DNA from: VRUE01 sp036266075
GTDB lineage: Bacteria; Actinomycetota; Thermoleophilia; Solirubrobacterales; 70-9
NCBI GenBank assembly: GCA_036266075.1
Contig: DATANV010000007.1
Span: 1-64,000, forward strand
Length of the DNA: 64,000 bases
Direction of reading: 5' to 3'
Shown: piece by piece, positions 31,564-39,402 of the stretch
How positions within the stretch are numbered: the stretch's first letter is position 1
Layout: every line of letters begins with the position of its first letter
Position numbers and translations under genes: made by a program
The notes under the pieces: generated by a model
Told to the model about the DNA's origin: nothing
What the model saw: the letters and a program-made list of their open reading frames with translations, nothing else
Databases searched by the model: none

Positions 31564-31982
31564 AGCAGCGAGTCAACCTGATCACGCTCGGCGTCGGCGA
31601 CCTGGAGCGGTCGCGGCGCTTCTACGAGACGATGGGGTGGGAGACGCGGGCCGAGCCCGGGGACGACGTGGTCTTCTTCCAGGCCGGCGAGATGGTGGTT
31701 GCCCTGTGGGACCGAGCTCGGCTCGCGGAGGACAGCTGCGTTGAGGACTCGCCCGGCTGGGGCGGCGTCACGCTCGCGGTCAACTTCGCCTCGCCGGAGG
31801 AGGTCGACGCGGTGGTCGAGGAGGCGCGGGCGGCCGGGGCACGAATCGGCCGCGAGCCGGCCGAGACCTTCTGGGGTGGCTACAGCGCGCTGATCGTCGA
31901 TCCCGACGGCCATCCCTGGGAGATCGCCCACAACCCCCGCTGGACCGTGACCGGGGACGGCGGCATCCGGCTCCCCTCCTAG
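31560..31982 (+). CDS. VOC family (glyoxalase/dioxygenase-like) protein
   Basis: 140 residues from ATG 31560. The beta-alpha-beta-beta-beta pattern of the vicinal oxygen chelate fold is clear: ITLGVGDLERSRRFYETMGW, then AVNFASPEEVDAVVEEARAA, and the closing ALIVDPDGHPWEIAHNP with a Glu/His metal-type end. Function could be a lyase, isomerase or resistance protein. Together with the GNAT gene it forms the downstream part of the operon split by the island. Confidence 0.85.
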   Translation: MKQRVNLITLGVGDLERSRRFYETMGWETRAEPGDDVVFFQAGEMVVALWDRARLAEDSCVEDSPGWGGVTLAVNFASPEEVDAVVEEARAAGARIGREPAETFWGGYSALIVDPDGHPWEIAHNPRWTVTGDGGIRLPS

Positions 31983-32074
31983 GACCGATCGTCGTCGAAT
32001 TCACCAGAGGCGCCAGCGGCGCGGGCTGAGCGCGCGCTAGGTTCCGGTCCCGACCGAACGCAAAGGAGGCGGCG

Positions 32075-32527
32075 ATGCTTTCCTGGCTGGCGAAGAAGAC
32101 GATCGCCCGCAACATGGCCAAGGCCAGCGCCGGGGATCTCGGCCCGACGCTGAAGATGGACGCCGAGGACGTCAGGTTCACCTTCCCGGGCGACAGCTCC
32201 TGGGGTGGGACCTTCGAGGGCAAGGCCGAGCTGGAACCGTGGCTGCGGCGCTTCGCCGAAGTCGGCATCCAGATCTACCCCGACGAGGTGGTCCTCAAGG
32301 GCTTCCCCTGGAACCAGACGATTTGCATCCGCGGCCGCGACCACCTCGACTCGCCCTCGGGGGAGCGCGTCTACGAGAACCGCTACGTGATCTGGGGTCG
32401 CCTCGCCTGGGGCCTGCTGCGCGAGTACGAGGTCTACGAGGACACCCAGAGATCGAAGGCCCTCGACAGCTACCTGGCGTCGATCGGCGAGCCGCTGGCA
32501 CGGCAGGCAAGCGGGGGCGAGGGCTGA
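32075..32527 (+). CDS. SnoaL/NTF2-like domain protein
   Basis: 150 residues, ATG after an AAAGGAGG ribosome-binding site. The cone-shaped NTF2 fold is suggested by VRFTFPGDSSWGGTFEGKAE, PWLRRFAEVG, and YENRYVIWGRLAWGLLREYE strands. Members include polyketide cyclases, limonene-epoxide hydrolases and ligand-binding proteins. Catalytic residues cannot be assigned. The stop overlaps the downstream amidase start as CTGA. Confidence 0.75.
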   Translation: MLSWLAKKTIARNMAKASAGDLGPTLKMDAEDVRFTFPGDSSWGGTFEGKAELEPWLRRFAEVGIQIYPDEVVLKGFPWNQTICIRGRDHLDSPSGERVYENRYVIWGRLAWGLLREYEVYEDTQRSKALDSYLASIGEPLARQASGGEG

Positions 32528-33192
32528 AGCGCGTCGTCGCAGCGCTGGCCGTTCTGGTCGTGCCGGCTGTGGCCGGCGGCTTGCTCGCCGATGCGGGCGC
32601 GTCGTCAGCCGAGCAGCTGCGACCACGGATCGCCCAGTGGCCGATTCCCTTCGGCCCCAAGCGCAAGCGCCAGACGGCCGCCTACTCCGAGCGCCATTAC
32701 CGCGAAGACACCTGGCGTCTGCGGCGTCCGCGGGTGATCGTCGAGCACATCGCCGTCGCCCCCACCGCAGCCGCGATCCACGACACGTTCGCGCCCGACC
32801 TGCCCGACCCGGAGCTGCACGAGCTCCCGAACGTCTGCGCGCACTTCGCGATCTCCTCCTCCGGCCGCATCTTCCAGCTGGTCAACCTGCGCACCCGCTG
32901 CCGCCACACGGTCGGCCTCAACTGGACGGCGATCGGCGTCGAGCACGCCGGCTTCAGCGACGGCGACGTGCTCGGCAACCAACGCCAGCTGTCCGCCTCG
33001 CTGCAGCTGACCCGCTACCTGCGTTGCCGTTTCGGGATCCGCGTCCGCGACGTGATCGGCCACAGCGAGAGCCTCACCTCCCCCTACCACCGCGAGCGGG
33101 TGCCGAGCCTGCGCCACCAGACCCACGGCGACTGGAGCCACGCTTCGATGCGCATCTACCGCCGCAAACTGCGCGCCATGGGTGGCTGCTGA
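32524..33192 (+). CDS. Secreted N-acetylmuramoyl-L-alanine amidase / PGRP-like protein
   Basis: About 222 residues. From CTG 32524 the protein begins KRVVAALAVLVVPAVAGGLL, a good Sec signal peptide, and no ATG, GTG or TTG is available just before it. The CTG overlaps the previous stop as CTGA and has GGGGGCGAGGG in front. The mature part is an amidase_2/PGRP domain: VEHIAVAPTAAAIHDTF, AHFAISSSGRIFQLV, HTVGLNWTAIGVEHAG and VIGHSES supply the zinc-type His residues. It probably cuts or binds peptidoglycan outside the membrane. Confidence 0.78.
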   Translation: MKRVVAALAVLVVPAVAGGLLADAGASSAEQLRPRIAQWPIPFGPKRKRQTAAYSERHYREDTWRLRRPRVIVEHIAVAPTAAAIHDTFAPDLPDPELHELPNVCAHFAISSSGRIFQLVNLRTRCRHTVGLNWTAIGVEHAGFSDGDVLGNQRQLSASLQLTRYLRCRFGIRVRDVIGHSESLTSPYHRERVPSLRHQTHGDWSHASMRIYRRKLRAMGGC

Positions 33193-33221
33193 GCGATGGC
33201 GCCGATCCATAGGATCGCGGC

Positions 33222-33683
33222 GTGATCTACCTACTGCGGCACGGCCAGGCGGAGAGCAAGGGGGGTGGCGACGACGACGCCCGCCGGCTGACCCCGGAGG
33301 GTGAACGCCAGTCGCACGCCGCAGGACGCGCGATCGCCGCGCTCGGTCTTCAGCTCGACACCTGCCTGACCAGCCCCAAGGTGCGCGCCGCCGACACGGC
33401 CCGCCTGGCCTGCGAGCACCTGCCGGTCGAACTCGAGGTGGCCGAGGAGCTTCGCGAAGGCGGTTTTGACTCCTTGGCGCTGGCCGCCGGGCGCGGCAAC
33501 ATCCTGTTGGTCGGCCACAACCCCGACTTCGTCAACGAGATTGCCCGCCTGACCGGTGCCAGGGGGAAGATCCGCAAGGGCGGCCTGGCGATCGTCGACG
33601 GTGACACCTTGCTGGCGCTGCTGCGCCCCGAGGAGTTGGCGGCCATCGCCGACGGGCGAAACCGAAGCCACGTCGAGCCCTGA
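33222..33683 (+). CDS. sixA: Phosphohistidine phosphatase, SixA type
   Basis: 153 residues, GTG start. The phosphoglycerate-mutase-like RHG motif opens the protein (YLLRHGQAES), a second Arg/His set follows in SPKVRAADTA and LLVGHNPDF. Length fits SixA, which removes phosphate from His in phosphorelay or phosphotransferase proteins. No partner kinase is adjacent. Confidence 0.85.
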   Translation: MIYLLRHGQAESKGGGDDDARRLTPEGERQSHAAGRAIAALGLQLDTCLTSPKVRAADTARLACEHLPVELEVAEELREGGFDSLALAAGRGNILLVGHNPDFVNEIARLTGARGKIRKGGLAIVDGDTLLALLRPEELAAIADGRNRSHVEP

Positions 33684-33704
33684 CCATGCGAGGCAGGAGA
33701 AGGA

Positions 33705-33740
33705 GTCCCGGCCGCCCATGGGAGGTCGGACGGCCGGGAC
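33705..33740 (+). terminator. Hairpin after sixA
   Basis: GTCCCGGCCG (33705-33714) and CGGCCGGGAC (33731-33740) are exact complements around a 16-base loop that holds CCCATGGG. It starts 22 bases after the sixA stop. The following stretch to 33975 is a long leader for the SDR gene in which I see no recognised RNA motif. Confidence 0.6.
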
Positions 33741-33975
33741 ATGTTCGGTTGCAGCGCCACAGCGGGCCTGGCGCAGCTCTTTGTCTATCAGACGAAGACG
33801 TTCGGAGCCAGCACCGGCCCATCTGGGCGACGGCAACCCATGTGACACGAAACGGTGGAGAGCCGATTTCGTCAGGCCCAAGCCACCCGGGATCGACTGG
33901 CCGGTCAACCAGGATTGTGCCGATGCATGTAGCCTCCGCGACCGACTTCACGACCTAGAAGGAGAGCGGAAACCG

Positions 33976-34806
33976 ATGGGACTTCTCGATGGGAAAGCGG
34001 CGATCGTCACCGGATCGGCGCGTGGAATCGGCCGGGCGACCGCCGAGCTGTTCGCGAGCGAGGGCGCCAAGGTGCTGATCAACGACCTCGACGCCGACGT
34101 CGCCGAACAGGCGGCCGGCGAGATCGACGGCGAAACCGCCGTTCATGCCGGCGACCTGACTAAGCCCGACGCCGCCGACCAGCTCGTCGCCGCGGCGGTC
34201 GATGCTTTCGGAGCCGTCGACATCGTCGTCAACAACGCCGGCTACACCTGGGACGGGGTCGTCCACCGGATGACGGACGAGCAGTTCCAGGCGATGCTCG
34301 ACATCCACACGATCGTGCCCTTCCGGATCACGCGCGCCCTCGCCCCCCACTGGCGCGAGGCGGCCAAGGCCGAGCGCAACGAGGGCCAGGAGGTCTTTCG
34401 CAAGCTGGTCAACGTCTCCTCGATCTCCGGGACGATGGGCAACGCCGGCCAGGCCAACTACTCGGCCGCCAAGGCGGGCGTCGTCGGCCTGACCAAAACC
34501 CTGGCCAAGGAGTGGGGCCAGTTCAAGGTCAACGTCAACGCCGTCGCCTTCGGCTTCGTCGAGACGCGCCTCACCGCGGCCAAGGAGGCTGGCGGCGAGA
34601 TGACCTCGCCGACCGGCGAGAAGATCGAGCTGGGCATTCCCGAGCAGATGCGGGCGATGGCCTCGGCGATCATCCCGCTCGGCCGTCCCGCCCAGCCGGA
34701 GGAGGCGGCCGGACCGGTCCTCTTCCTCTGCTCGCAGCACGCCAACTACGTGCACGGCCAGATCCTCAACGTGACCGGCGGCCAGTTCGGGGGGATGTAC
34801 ACCTGA
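33976..34806 (+). CDS. SDR family oxidoreductase (FabG-like)
   Basis: 276 residues from ATG 33976, preceded by AAGGAGAG. TGSARGIGRA binds the dinucleotide; NNAGYTWDG, catalytic Ser in NVSSISG and Tyr/Lys in QANYSAAKAG are intact; the C terminus ends LNVTGGQFGG. It resembles 3-oxoacyl-ACP/CoA reductases and hydroxyacyl dehydrogenases. A 20-residue region around TSPTGEKIELG is an insertion relative to FabG. It overlaps the nitroreductase start as CTGA. Confidence 0.88.
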   Translation: MGLLDGKAAIVTGSARGIGRATAELFASEGAKVLINDLDADVAEQAAGEIDGETAVHAGDLTKPDAADQLVAAAVDAFGAVDIVVNNAGYTWDGVVHRMTDEQFQAMLDIHTIVPFRITRALAPHWREAAKAERNEGQEVFRKLVNVSSISGTMGNAGQANYSAAKAGVVGLTKTLAKEWGQFKVNVNAVAFGFVETRLTAAKEAGGEMTSPTGEKIELGIPEQMRAMASAIIPLGRPAQPEEAAGPVLFLCSQHANYVHGQILNVTGGQFGGMYT

Positions 34807-35294
34807 GCACCACGGCGACAGAGGGCAGGCGCCCACCCCGCTACCTCGACGTGGCGGACCGAATCTGGCCTGCCCTCCGTCGCCTTGCCGGCCTTCACAC
34901 GACCCTCTACAGGGTCAGCGGCGGGCGACTCGGCCACGACATCCCGGGCGTCCGCGGCAAGATGCTGCTGCTCGACCACGTCGGGGCGAAGTCGGGGACC
35001 AAGCGCACGTCTCCCCTGCTCTACATCGCCGATGGCGAGGACGTCGTCATCGTCGCTTCCAAAGGCGGCTTCCCCAAGAACCCCGCCTGGTACTACAACC
35101 TGATGGCGAACCCGGACACGAGCGCCCAGATCGGGACCGAGCGGCGCCTCGTCCATGCCCGTGTCGCCGCGCCGGAGGAGCGCGAGCGCCTCTGGCCGCT
35201 CGCGGTGCGGGCGTACCACGGCTACGCCGACTACCAGGAGCGCAGCAAGGGCCGCGAAATCCCGCTGGTGATCCTCGAGCCACGCAGCGGCTGA
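34803..35294 (+). CDS. Deazaflavin (F420)-dependent nitroreductase family protein
   Basis: About 163 residues. LLLDHVGAKSGTKRTSPLLY, GEDVVIVASKGG and PAWYYNLMANPD are the DDN family signature, which binds F420 in a split-barrel. Start: CTG 34803 overlaps the upstream stop (CTGA) with TTCGGGGGG before it; GTG 34851 is the first conventional alternative and would shorten the N terminus by 16. The family reduces quinones and nitro compounds. Confidence 0.85.
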   Translation: MSTTATEGRRPPRYLDVADRIWPALRRLAGLHTTLYRVSGGRLGHDIPGVRGKMLLLDHVGAKSGTKRTSPLLYIADGEDVVIVASKGGFPKNPAWYYNLMANPDTSAQIGTERRLVHARVAAPEERERLWPLAVRAYHGYADYQERSKGREIPLVILEPRSG

Positions 35295-35331
35295 CGGTTT
35301 GCCCGGGCGGGGCCGCGGCTAGGGGTAGAGC

Positions 35332-36777
35332 ATGGCCCGCCGCTCCGAGGACATACCCGAGTACAGGCGCAAGCGCGACCTGGAGAGGACGCCCGAGCCC
35401 CAACCGCGCAAACGTCGTGGGCGCGGGAGAAAGGGTGCCCCGCGCTTCGTCATCCAGGAACACAGCGCCCGGCGGCTGCACTGGGACCTGCGCCTCGAGC
35501 ACGACGGCGTGCTGGTGTCCTGGGCGCTGCCGAAGGGGCTGCCCGACGACCCCAAGCGCAACTACAAGGCGGTCCACACCGAGGACCACCCGCTGGAGTA
35601 CTTGGAGTTCGAGGGCGAGATTCCGGCCGGCAGCTACGGCGCCGGCACGATGTCGATCTGGGACAGCGGCACCTACGAGTGCGAGGAGTTCGAGCCGCGC
35701 AAAGCGATCGTCACGCTGCACGGCGAGCGGGCCCAGGGCCGCTTCGCCCTCTTCCAGGCAGGCGAGGGCGAGCGCGACTGGATGATCCACCGCATGGACG
35801 GACCGGCACGTCAGCCCGAGCCGATGCCCGACGGGCTGGTGCCGATGATGGCGCGACCGGCCAAGCTGCCGCCCGATGAAGAGAGCTGGGCCTTCGAGGT
35901 CAAGTGGGACGGCGTGCGGGCGATCGCCTACTCGACCCCCGGCGAGCTGCGACTGCAGAGCCGCAACCTCAACGACGTCACGGCGCGCTATCCCGAGCTG
36001 CGAGCGCTGAACCGCGAGCTGGGCATGCTCAGCGCGGTGATCGACGGCGAGATCGTCGCCTTCGACGACGAGGGCAAGCCGAGCTTCGAGCGCCTGCAGG
36101 GCCGCATGCACCTGACCCGCGAGGCCGAGATCAAGCGGCGCGCGCAAGCCGAACCGGTCAGCTTCCAGATCTTCGACCTGCTTTACCTCGACGGCCACTC
36201 GCTGCTCGAGCTGCCCTATGCAGAGCGGCGGCGACTGCTCGAGCAGCTCGGCCTCAACGGCAAGGCGTGGCGCACGCCGGCCTACCATCGCGGCGACGGC
36301 GCCCGGTTGCTAGCCGCGACGAGGGACATGGGGTTGGAGGGGCTGGTAGCCAAGCGCCTCGACAGCCGCTACCGCCCCGGCGCCCGCAGCGGCGAGTGGC
36401 TGAAGGTGAAGAACACCCTGCGCCAGGAGCTGGTGATCGGCGGCTGGCTGCCGCAGAAGGAGCGCAAGGACCGGCTCGGCGCGTTACTGATCGGCTACCA
36501 CGACGAGTCAGGCGAGCTGCGGTTCGCCGGCAAAGTCGGCACTGGCTTCTCGCAGAAGCAGGCCACCGAGCTGCTCGGCCGGCTGCGCCAACTAGCCCGT
36601 AGGGGCTCCCCCTTCGCCGGGCGCCAGCCCGAGCGCGGCTCGAAATTCGTCGAGCCCACGCTCGTCGCCGAGATCGAGTTCCGCCAGATCACCCGCGACC
36701 GCATCCTCCGCCACGCCGCCTTCAAGGGCCTGCGCGACGACAAGCCGGCGGGTGAGGTGGTACTGGAGCTGCCCTAA
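35332..36777 (+). CDS. Phosphoesterase - ATP-dependent DNA ligase fusion (LigD-like without polymerase)
   Basis: 481 residues. Residues ~38-165 are a 3'-phosphoesterase domain (FVIQEHSARRLHWDLRLEHD, SWALPKGLPDDP, EGEIPAGSYGAGTM). Residues ~190-480 are an ATP-dependent ligase with the adenylation Lys in FEVKWDGVRA, VIDGEIVAFDD, EGLVAKRLDSRY and EWLKVKN, followed by an OB fold. It would heal and seal DNA ends in Ku-type end joining. The POL domain of mycobacterial LigD is absent and no ku gene is in the window. It converges on the next gene with a 4-bp overlap. Confidence 0.9.
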   Translation: MARRSEDIPEYRRKRDLERTPEPQPRKRRGRGRKGAPRFVIQEHSARRLHWDLRLEHDGVLVSWALPKGLPDDPKRNYKAVHTEDHPLEYLEFEGEIPAGSYGAGTMSIWDSGTYECEEFEPRKAIVTLHGERAQGRFALFQAGEGERDWMIHRMDGPARQPEPMPDGLVPMMARPAKLPPDEESWAFEVKWDGVRAIAYSTPGELRLQSRNLNDVTARYPELRALNRELGMLSAVIDGEIVAFDDEGKPSFERLQGRMHLTREAEIKRRAQAEPVSFQIFDLLYLDGHSLLELPYAERRRLLEQLGLNGKAWRTPAYHRGDGARLLAATRDMGLEGLVAKRLDSRYRPGARSGEWLKVKNTLRQELVIGGWLPQKERKDRLGALLIGYHDESGELRFAGKVGTGFSQKQATELLGRLRQLARRGSPFAGRQPERGSKFVEPTLVAEIEFRQITRDRILRHAAFKGLRDDKPAGEVVLELP

Positions 36778-37628
36778 GCCTTCGGGCGGCGCTCCTCGGC
36801 GACCGGCGCGCCTGCCTCGTCGGCGATCGCCGCCGGCGGCCAGGGCCCGGCCCAGTTGTCGCGGGCGCCGTCGATCGTGATCGTCGTGCCGGAGACGAAG
36901 TCGCCGGCGGGGGATGCCATGTAGGCGACAAGCCAGGCCATCTCCTCGGCACGGCCGGCGCGGCCGAGCGGGATCGAGCGCTCGAGGTTGTCGATCACGA
37001 CCTGTGGATACTTCGTCATCAGCGTCTCGGTGGCGAACTGGCCGGCCGCCAGCGCGCAGAGCTTGACGTCGAAGCGCGCCCACTCGATCGCCAGCGTCCG
37101 CATCATGTTCTCGACCGCGGCGCGGGCGGCGCCGGAGTGGACCATGCCGGGCATGCCGTTGTGCGGAGAGAGAGTGACGCTCAGCACCTTGCCGCCGCCC
37201 TGCGGGATGAAGGCGCGAGTCGCCGCCGCGTGGGTCATCAGCCAGGTGCCCATCACGTTCAGCTCGATCACGGTGCGAAAGCCCTTCGGGCTGATCGACT
37301 CGGCGGGGGCGAGGAACTGGCCGCCGGCGTTGTTGACGAGCACGTCGAGGCGACCGTGGCGCTCGAGCAGGCCGTCGAACAGCCGCTCCACCGCCTCCTC
37401 CTCACGGATGTCCATCGCCTCGTGCTCGAAGGAGCCGGCGAGGCCCTCGGCCTGCGCCGCGGTCTCGGCCAGCGGCTCCGCACGGCGGCCGCAGCCGAGC
37501 ACGGTGGCGCCGAGCCGCGCGAGCTCCAGCGCCGTCTCGCGCCCGAGGCCGCTGCCGGCGCCCGAGACCAGGCAGATCTGACCCTCCAGAAGATCCGGGC
37601 GGAAGACCCGCGAGACGGAGTCGGTCAT
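36774..37628 (-). CDS. SDR family, 2,4-dienoyl-CoA / trans-enoyl-CoA reductase-like
   Basis: 284 residues. VSGAGSGLGRETALELARLG and LVNNAGGQFLAPAE fit the fold, but the YxxxK catalytic motif is replaced by MVHSGAARAAVENMMRTLAI. That His-x-Gly-Ala pattern is typical of peroxisomal 2,4-dienoyl-CoA reductase and related enoyl-CoA reductases, which lack the Tyr. It likely helps degrade unsaturated acyl-CoAs with NADPH. Convergent with the ligase gene, divergent from the MBL gene. Confidence 0.82.
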   Translation of the reverse strand: MTDSVSRVFRPDLLEGQICLVSGAGSGLGRETALELARLGATVLGCGRRAEPLAETAAQAEGLAGSFEHEAMDIREEEAVERLFDGLLERHGRLDVLVNNAGGQFLAPAESISPKGFRTVIELNVMGTWLMTHAAATRAFIPQGGGKVLSVTLSPHNGMPGMVHSGAARAAVENMMRTLAIEWARFDVKLCALAAGQFATETLMTKYPQVVIDNLERSIPLGRAGRAEEMAWLVAYMASPAGDFVSGTTITIDGARDNWAGPWPPAAIADEAGAPVAEERRPKA

Positions 37629-37652
37629 CGCGCAAGCCTAAGTCCTGGATGG

Positions 37653-37698
37653 CGCTGCCGACTTTTACCCCACCCCAGTGGGGTGAAAGTCGGCAGCG
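37653..37698. repeat. 46-bp near-perfect hairpin in a divergent promoter region
   Basis: Arms 37653-37671 and 37680-37698 pair over 19 bases with one T/G mismatch (a wobble in RNA). It lies between the divergent SDR and MBL genes, upstream of both, like the hairpin at 7176-7222. No terminator role is obvious. Confidence 0.8.
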
Positions 37699-37748
37699 GC
37701 GCGGAGATTGCCCGATTTTTGCCACCCGCCGGGTAATGTGACCCGGCG

Positions 37749-38660
37749 ATGAAGGTCGAGATCGAGGCCAAACCGCTGCACGAGCCGCTCGCCGGCGGAA
37801 CTCCCGGCGCCACCGTCGCAGTCGAACCCATCCTGGCCGGCAGCGTCACCTGGCCGCTGCCGATGATGGTCAAGCCCGACGGTCGCTTCCTCACCCCGAA
37901 GCTGCTGCGGGCGCTGCTCACGGGGAAGCCCGAAACCGTCGTCCCCTGCCCCGCCTTCCTGATCCGCCACCCGAGCGCCGGCGCGATCCTCGTCGACACC
38001 GGGCTGCACCCTTCGGTCGCGACCGACGGCGAGGAGAACTTCGGCCGCCTTGCCAACCGCTTCGGCCGGCCGTCGCTCGAGCCCGGCGCCGACGTTCCCT
38101 CGCAGCTGCGCGAGCGCGGCCTCGATCCGGGCGAGGTCCCGGTCGTCGTGATGACCCACATGCACATCGACCACGCCTCGGCGATCTCTGAGTTCCCCAA
38201 CTCGACCTTCGTCCTCAGCGAGGTCGAGTGGCAGGCGGCGACGGTGGGGCCGAAACCGCACCTCAACGGCTACCGGCGCCAGCACTTCGACTTCGCCTTC
38301 GACTACCGCACGGTCGACTTCGACCGCGGCGGCGTCGACTCATACGGCAGCTTCGCGCGCTGCTTCGACCTCTTCGGCGACGGAACGATCCGCCTCGCTT
38401 ACACCCCGGGGCACAGCGCCGGCCACGTCTCGGTGATCTGCCGGCTGAAGGAGCGCGACTTCGTGATCGGCGGCGACGTCGTCTACATGGAGGCCCAGCT
38501 CGATGGCAAGGCGGCGCTGCCGCCACGGCCCTTCGACGCCCACAACTACCGGCGCTCGCTGCAGGAGCTGAAGCTCTTCCGCCGCGAGTACCCCGGGGCG
38601 ATCGTCACGCCGGGGCACGATCCGAGCTTCTACGCGAAGCTCGGCGCCCGTTACGAGTAG
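37749..38660 (+). CDS. MBL-fold metallo-hydrolase, AHL-lactonase-like
   Basis: 303 residues, ATG start. The metal motif HMHIDHAS, the later TPGHSAGHVS and GDVVYMEAQ, and the final VTPGHDPSF form a full metallo-beta-lactamase active site. The N-terminal PCPAFLIRHPSAGAILVDTG is typical of the N-acyl-homoserine-lactonase branch (AttM/AiiA-like). Quorum quenching or another lactone may be the substrate; this is inference. The 3' end overlaps the convergent plsC-like gene by 56 bp. Confidence 0.85.
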   Translation: MKVEIEAKPLHEPLAGGTPGATVAVEPILAGSVTWPLPMMVKPDGRFLTPKLLRALLTGKPETVVPCPAFLIRHPSAGAILVDTGLHPSVATDGEENFGRLANRFGRPSLEPGADVPSQLRERGLDPGEVPVVVMTHMHIDHASAISEFPNSTFVLSEVEWQAATVGPKPHLNGYRRQHFDFAFDYRTVDFDRGGVDSYGSFARCFDLFGDGTIRLAYTPGHSAGHVSVICRLKERDFVIGGDVVYMEAQLDGKAALPPRPFDAHNYRRSLQELKLFRREYPGAIVTPGHDPSFYAKLGARYE

Positions 38661-39348
38661 CGATTTCCTCGTACATCCGGCGGACCTGGCCGAAGACCTC
38701 GGTCGCGACCTCGAGCTGGCGCTCGCGGCCCGGCGACCCTTCGACCGGGAAGCTCAGCGGCTCGCCGTACTGGACGGTCACCCTCGGGAAGCGGAAGCGC
38801 TTCCAGCGGCGCACGCTCGCCGAGCCGTGGATCGCGACCGGCACGATCGGCGCACCGGATTCGAGCGCGAGACGGCCGATGCCCGGTTTGGGCTCGCCCA
38901 GCTCGCCGCTGCGCGAGCGGCCGCCCTCCGCGTAGACGAGCAGCATCCCGCCCTGACCGAGGATCGTGAAGGCGGTCTTGAAGGCCTCCTCGTCATGATG
39001 GCCGCGCCGCACCGGGAAGACGCCACCGTGCTTGTAGATATAGGTGAGGACCGGCGGGCCGAAGAGCTGCGATTTGGCCATGAAGCGGATCTTCCGCCGT
39101 AGGTAGAGACCGATGAAGAAATGGTCCATCTGCGAGAAGTGATTCGGAGCAAGGACCAGCGGACCCTTCTTCGGTACGTTCTCGACGCCGAGCGCCCGCA
39201 CCCGGTAGATCAGCAGCGTCGGCAGCGAGACAAGGATGCGGACCAAGGCGTAGGTCCAGCCGACTCCCCTGCGGGCCGCCACATGGAACTGGTCGAAGTA
39301 CTCCGCGGGGCGTTCGTCCTTGTAGACCTGTGGCTTGATGTCGGGCAT
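38605..39348 (-). CDS. 1-acyl-sn-glycerol-3-phosphate acyltransferase (PlsC family)
   Basis: 247 residues. The acyltransferase HX4D motif is in APNHFSQMDHFF, with RRKIRFMAKSQLFG and the substrate-binding YAEGGRSRSGEL block, followed by APIVPVAIHG. It adds the second acyl chain in phospholipid synthesis at the inner face of the membrane. The C terminus is basic. Glycerol kinase lies just upstream on the same strand, 55 bases away, suggesting shared glycerolipid use. Confidence 0.88.
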   Translation of the reverse strand: MPDIKPQVYKDERPAEYFDQFHVAARRGVGWTYALVRILVSLPTLLIYRVRALGVENVPKKGPLVLAPNHFSQMDHFFIGLYLRRKIRFMAKSQLFGPPVLTYIYKHGGVFPVRRGHHDEEAFKTAFTILGQGGMLLVYAEGGRSRSGELGEPKPGIGRLALESGAPIVPVAIHGSASVRRWKRFRFPRVTVQYGEPLSFPVEGSPGRERQLEVATEVFGQVRRMYEEIATRNGRRASRRSSDRAPA

Positions 39349-39402
39349 GACGCAAAGGGACGGCCGGGCCGTCGTCCTGCCTACCCTCGGCGGGGCGGGT
39401 GG

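Noticed and set aside
33686..33958. A 90-residue plus-strand frame between sixA and the SDR gene
   Set aside because: Covers the terminator hairpin, has no conserved features and shows no coding pattern.
33741..33975. Riboswitch in the long leader of the SDR gene
   Set aside because: I looked for cobalamin, SAM-IV and similar conserved cores and found no convincing match; only the hairpin at 33705-33740 is clear.
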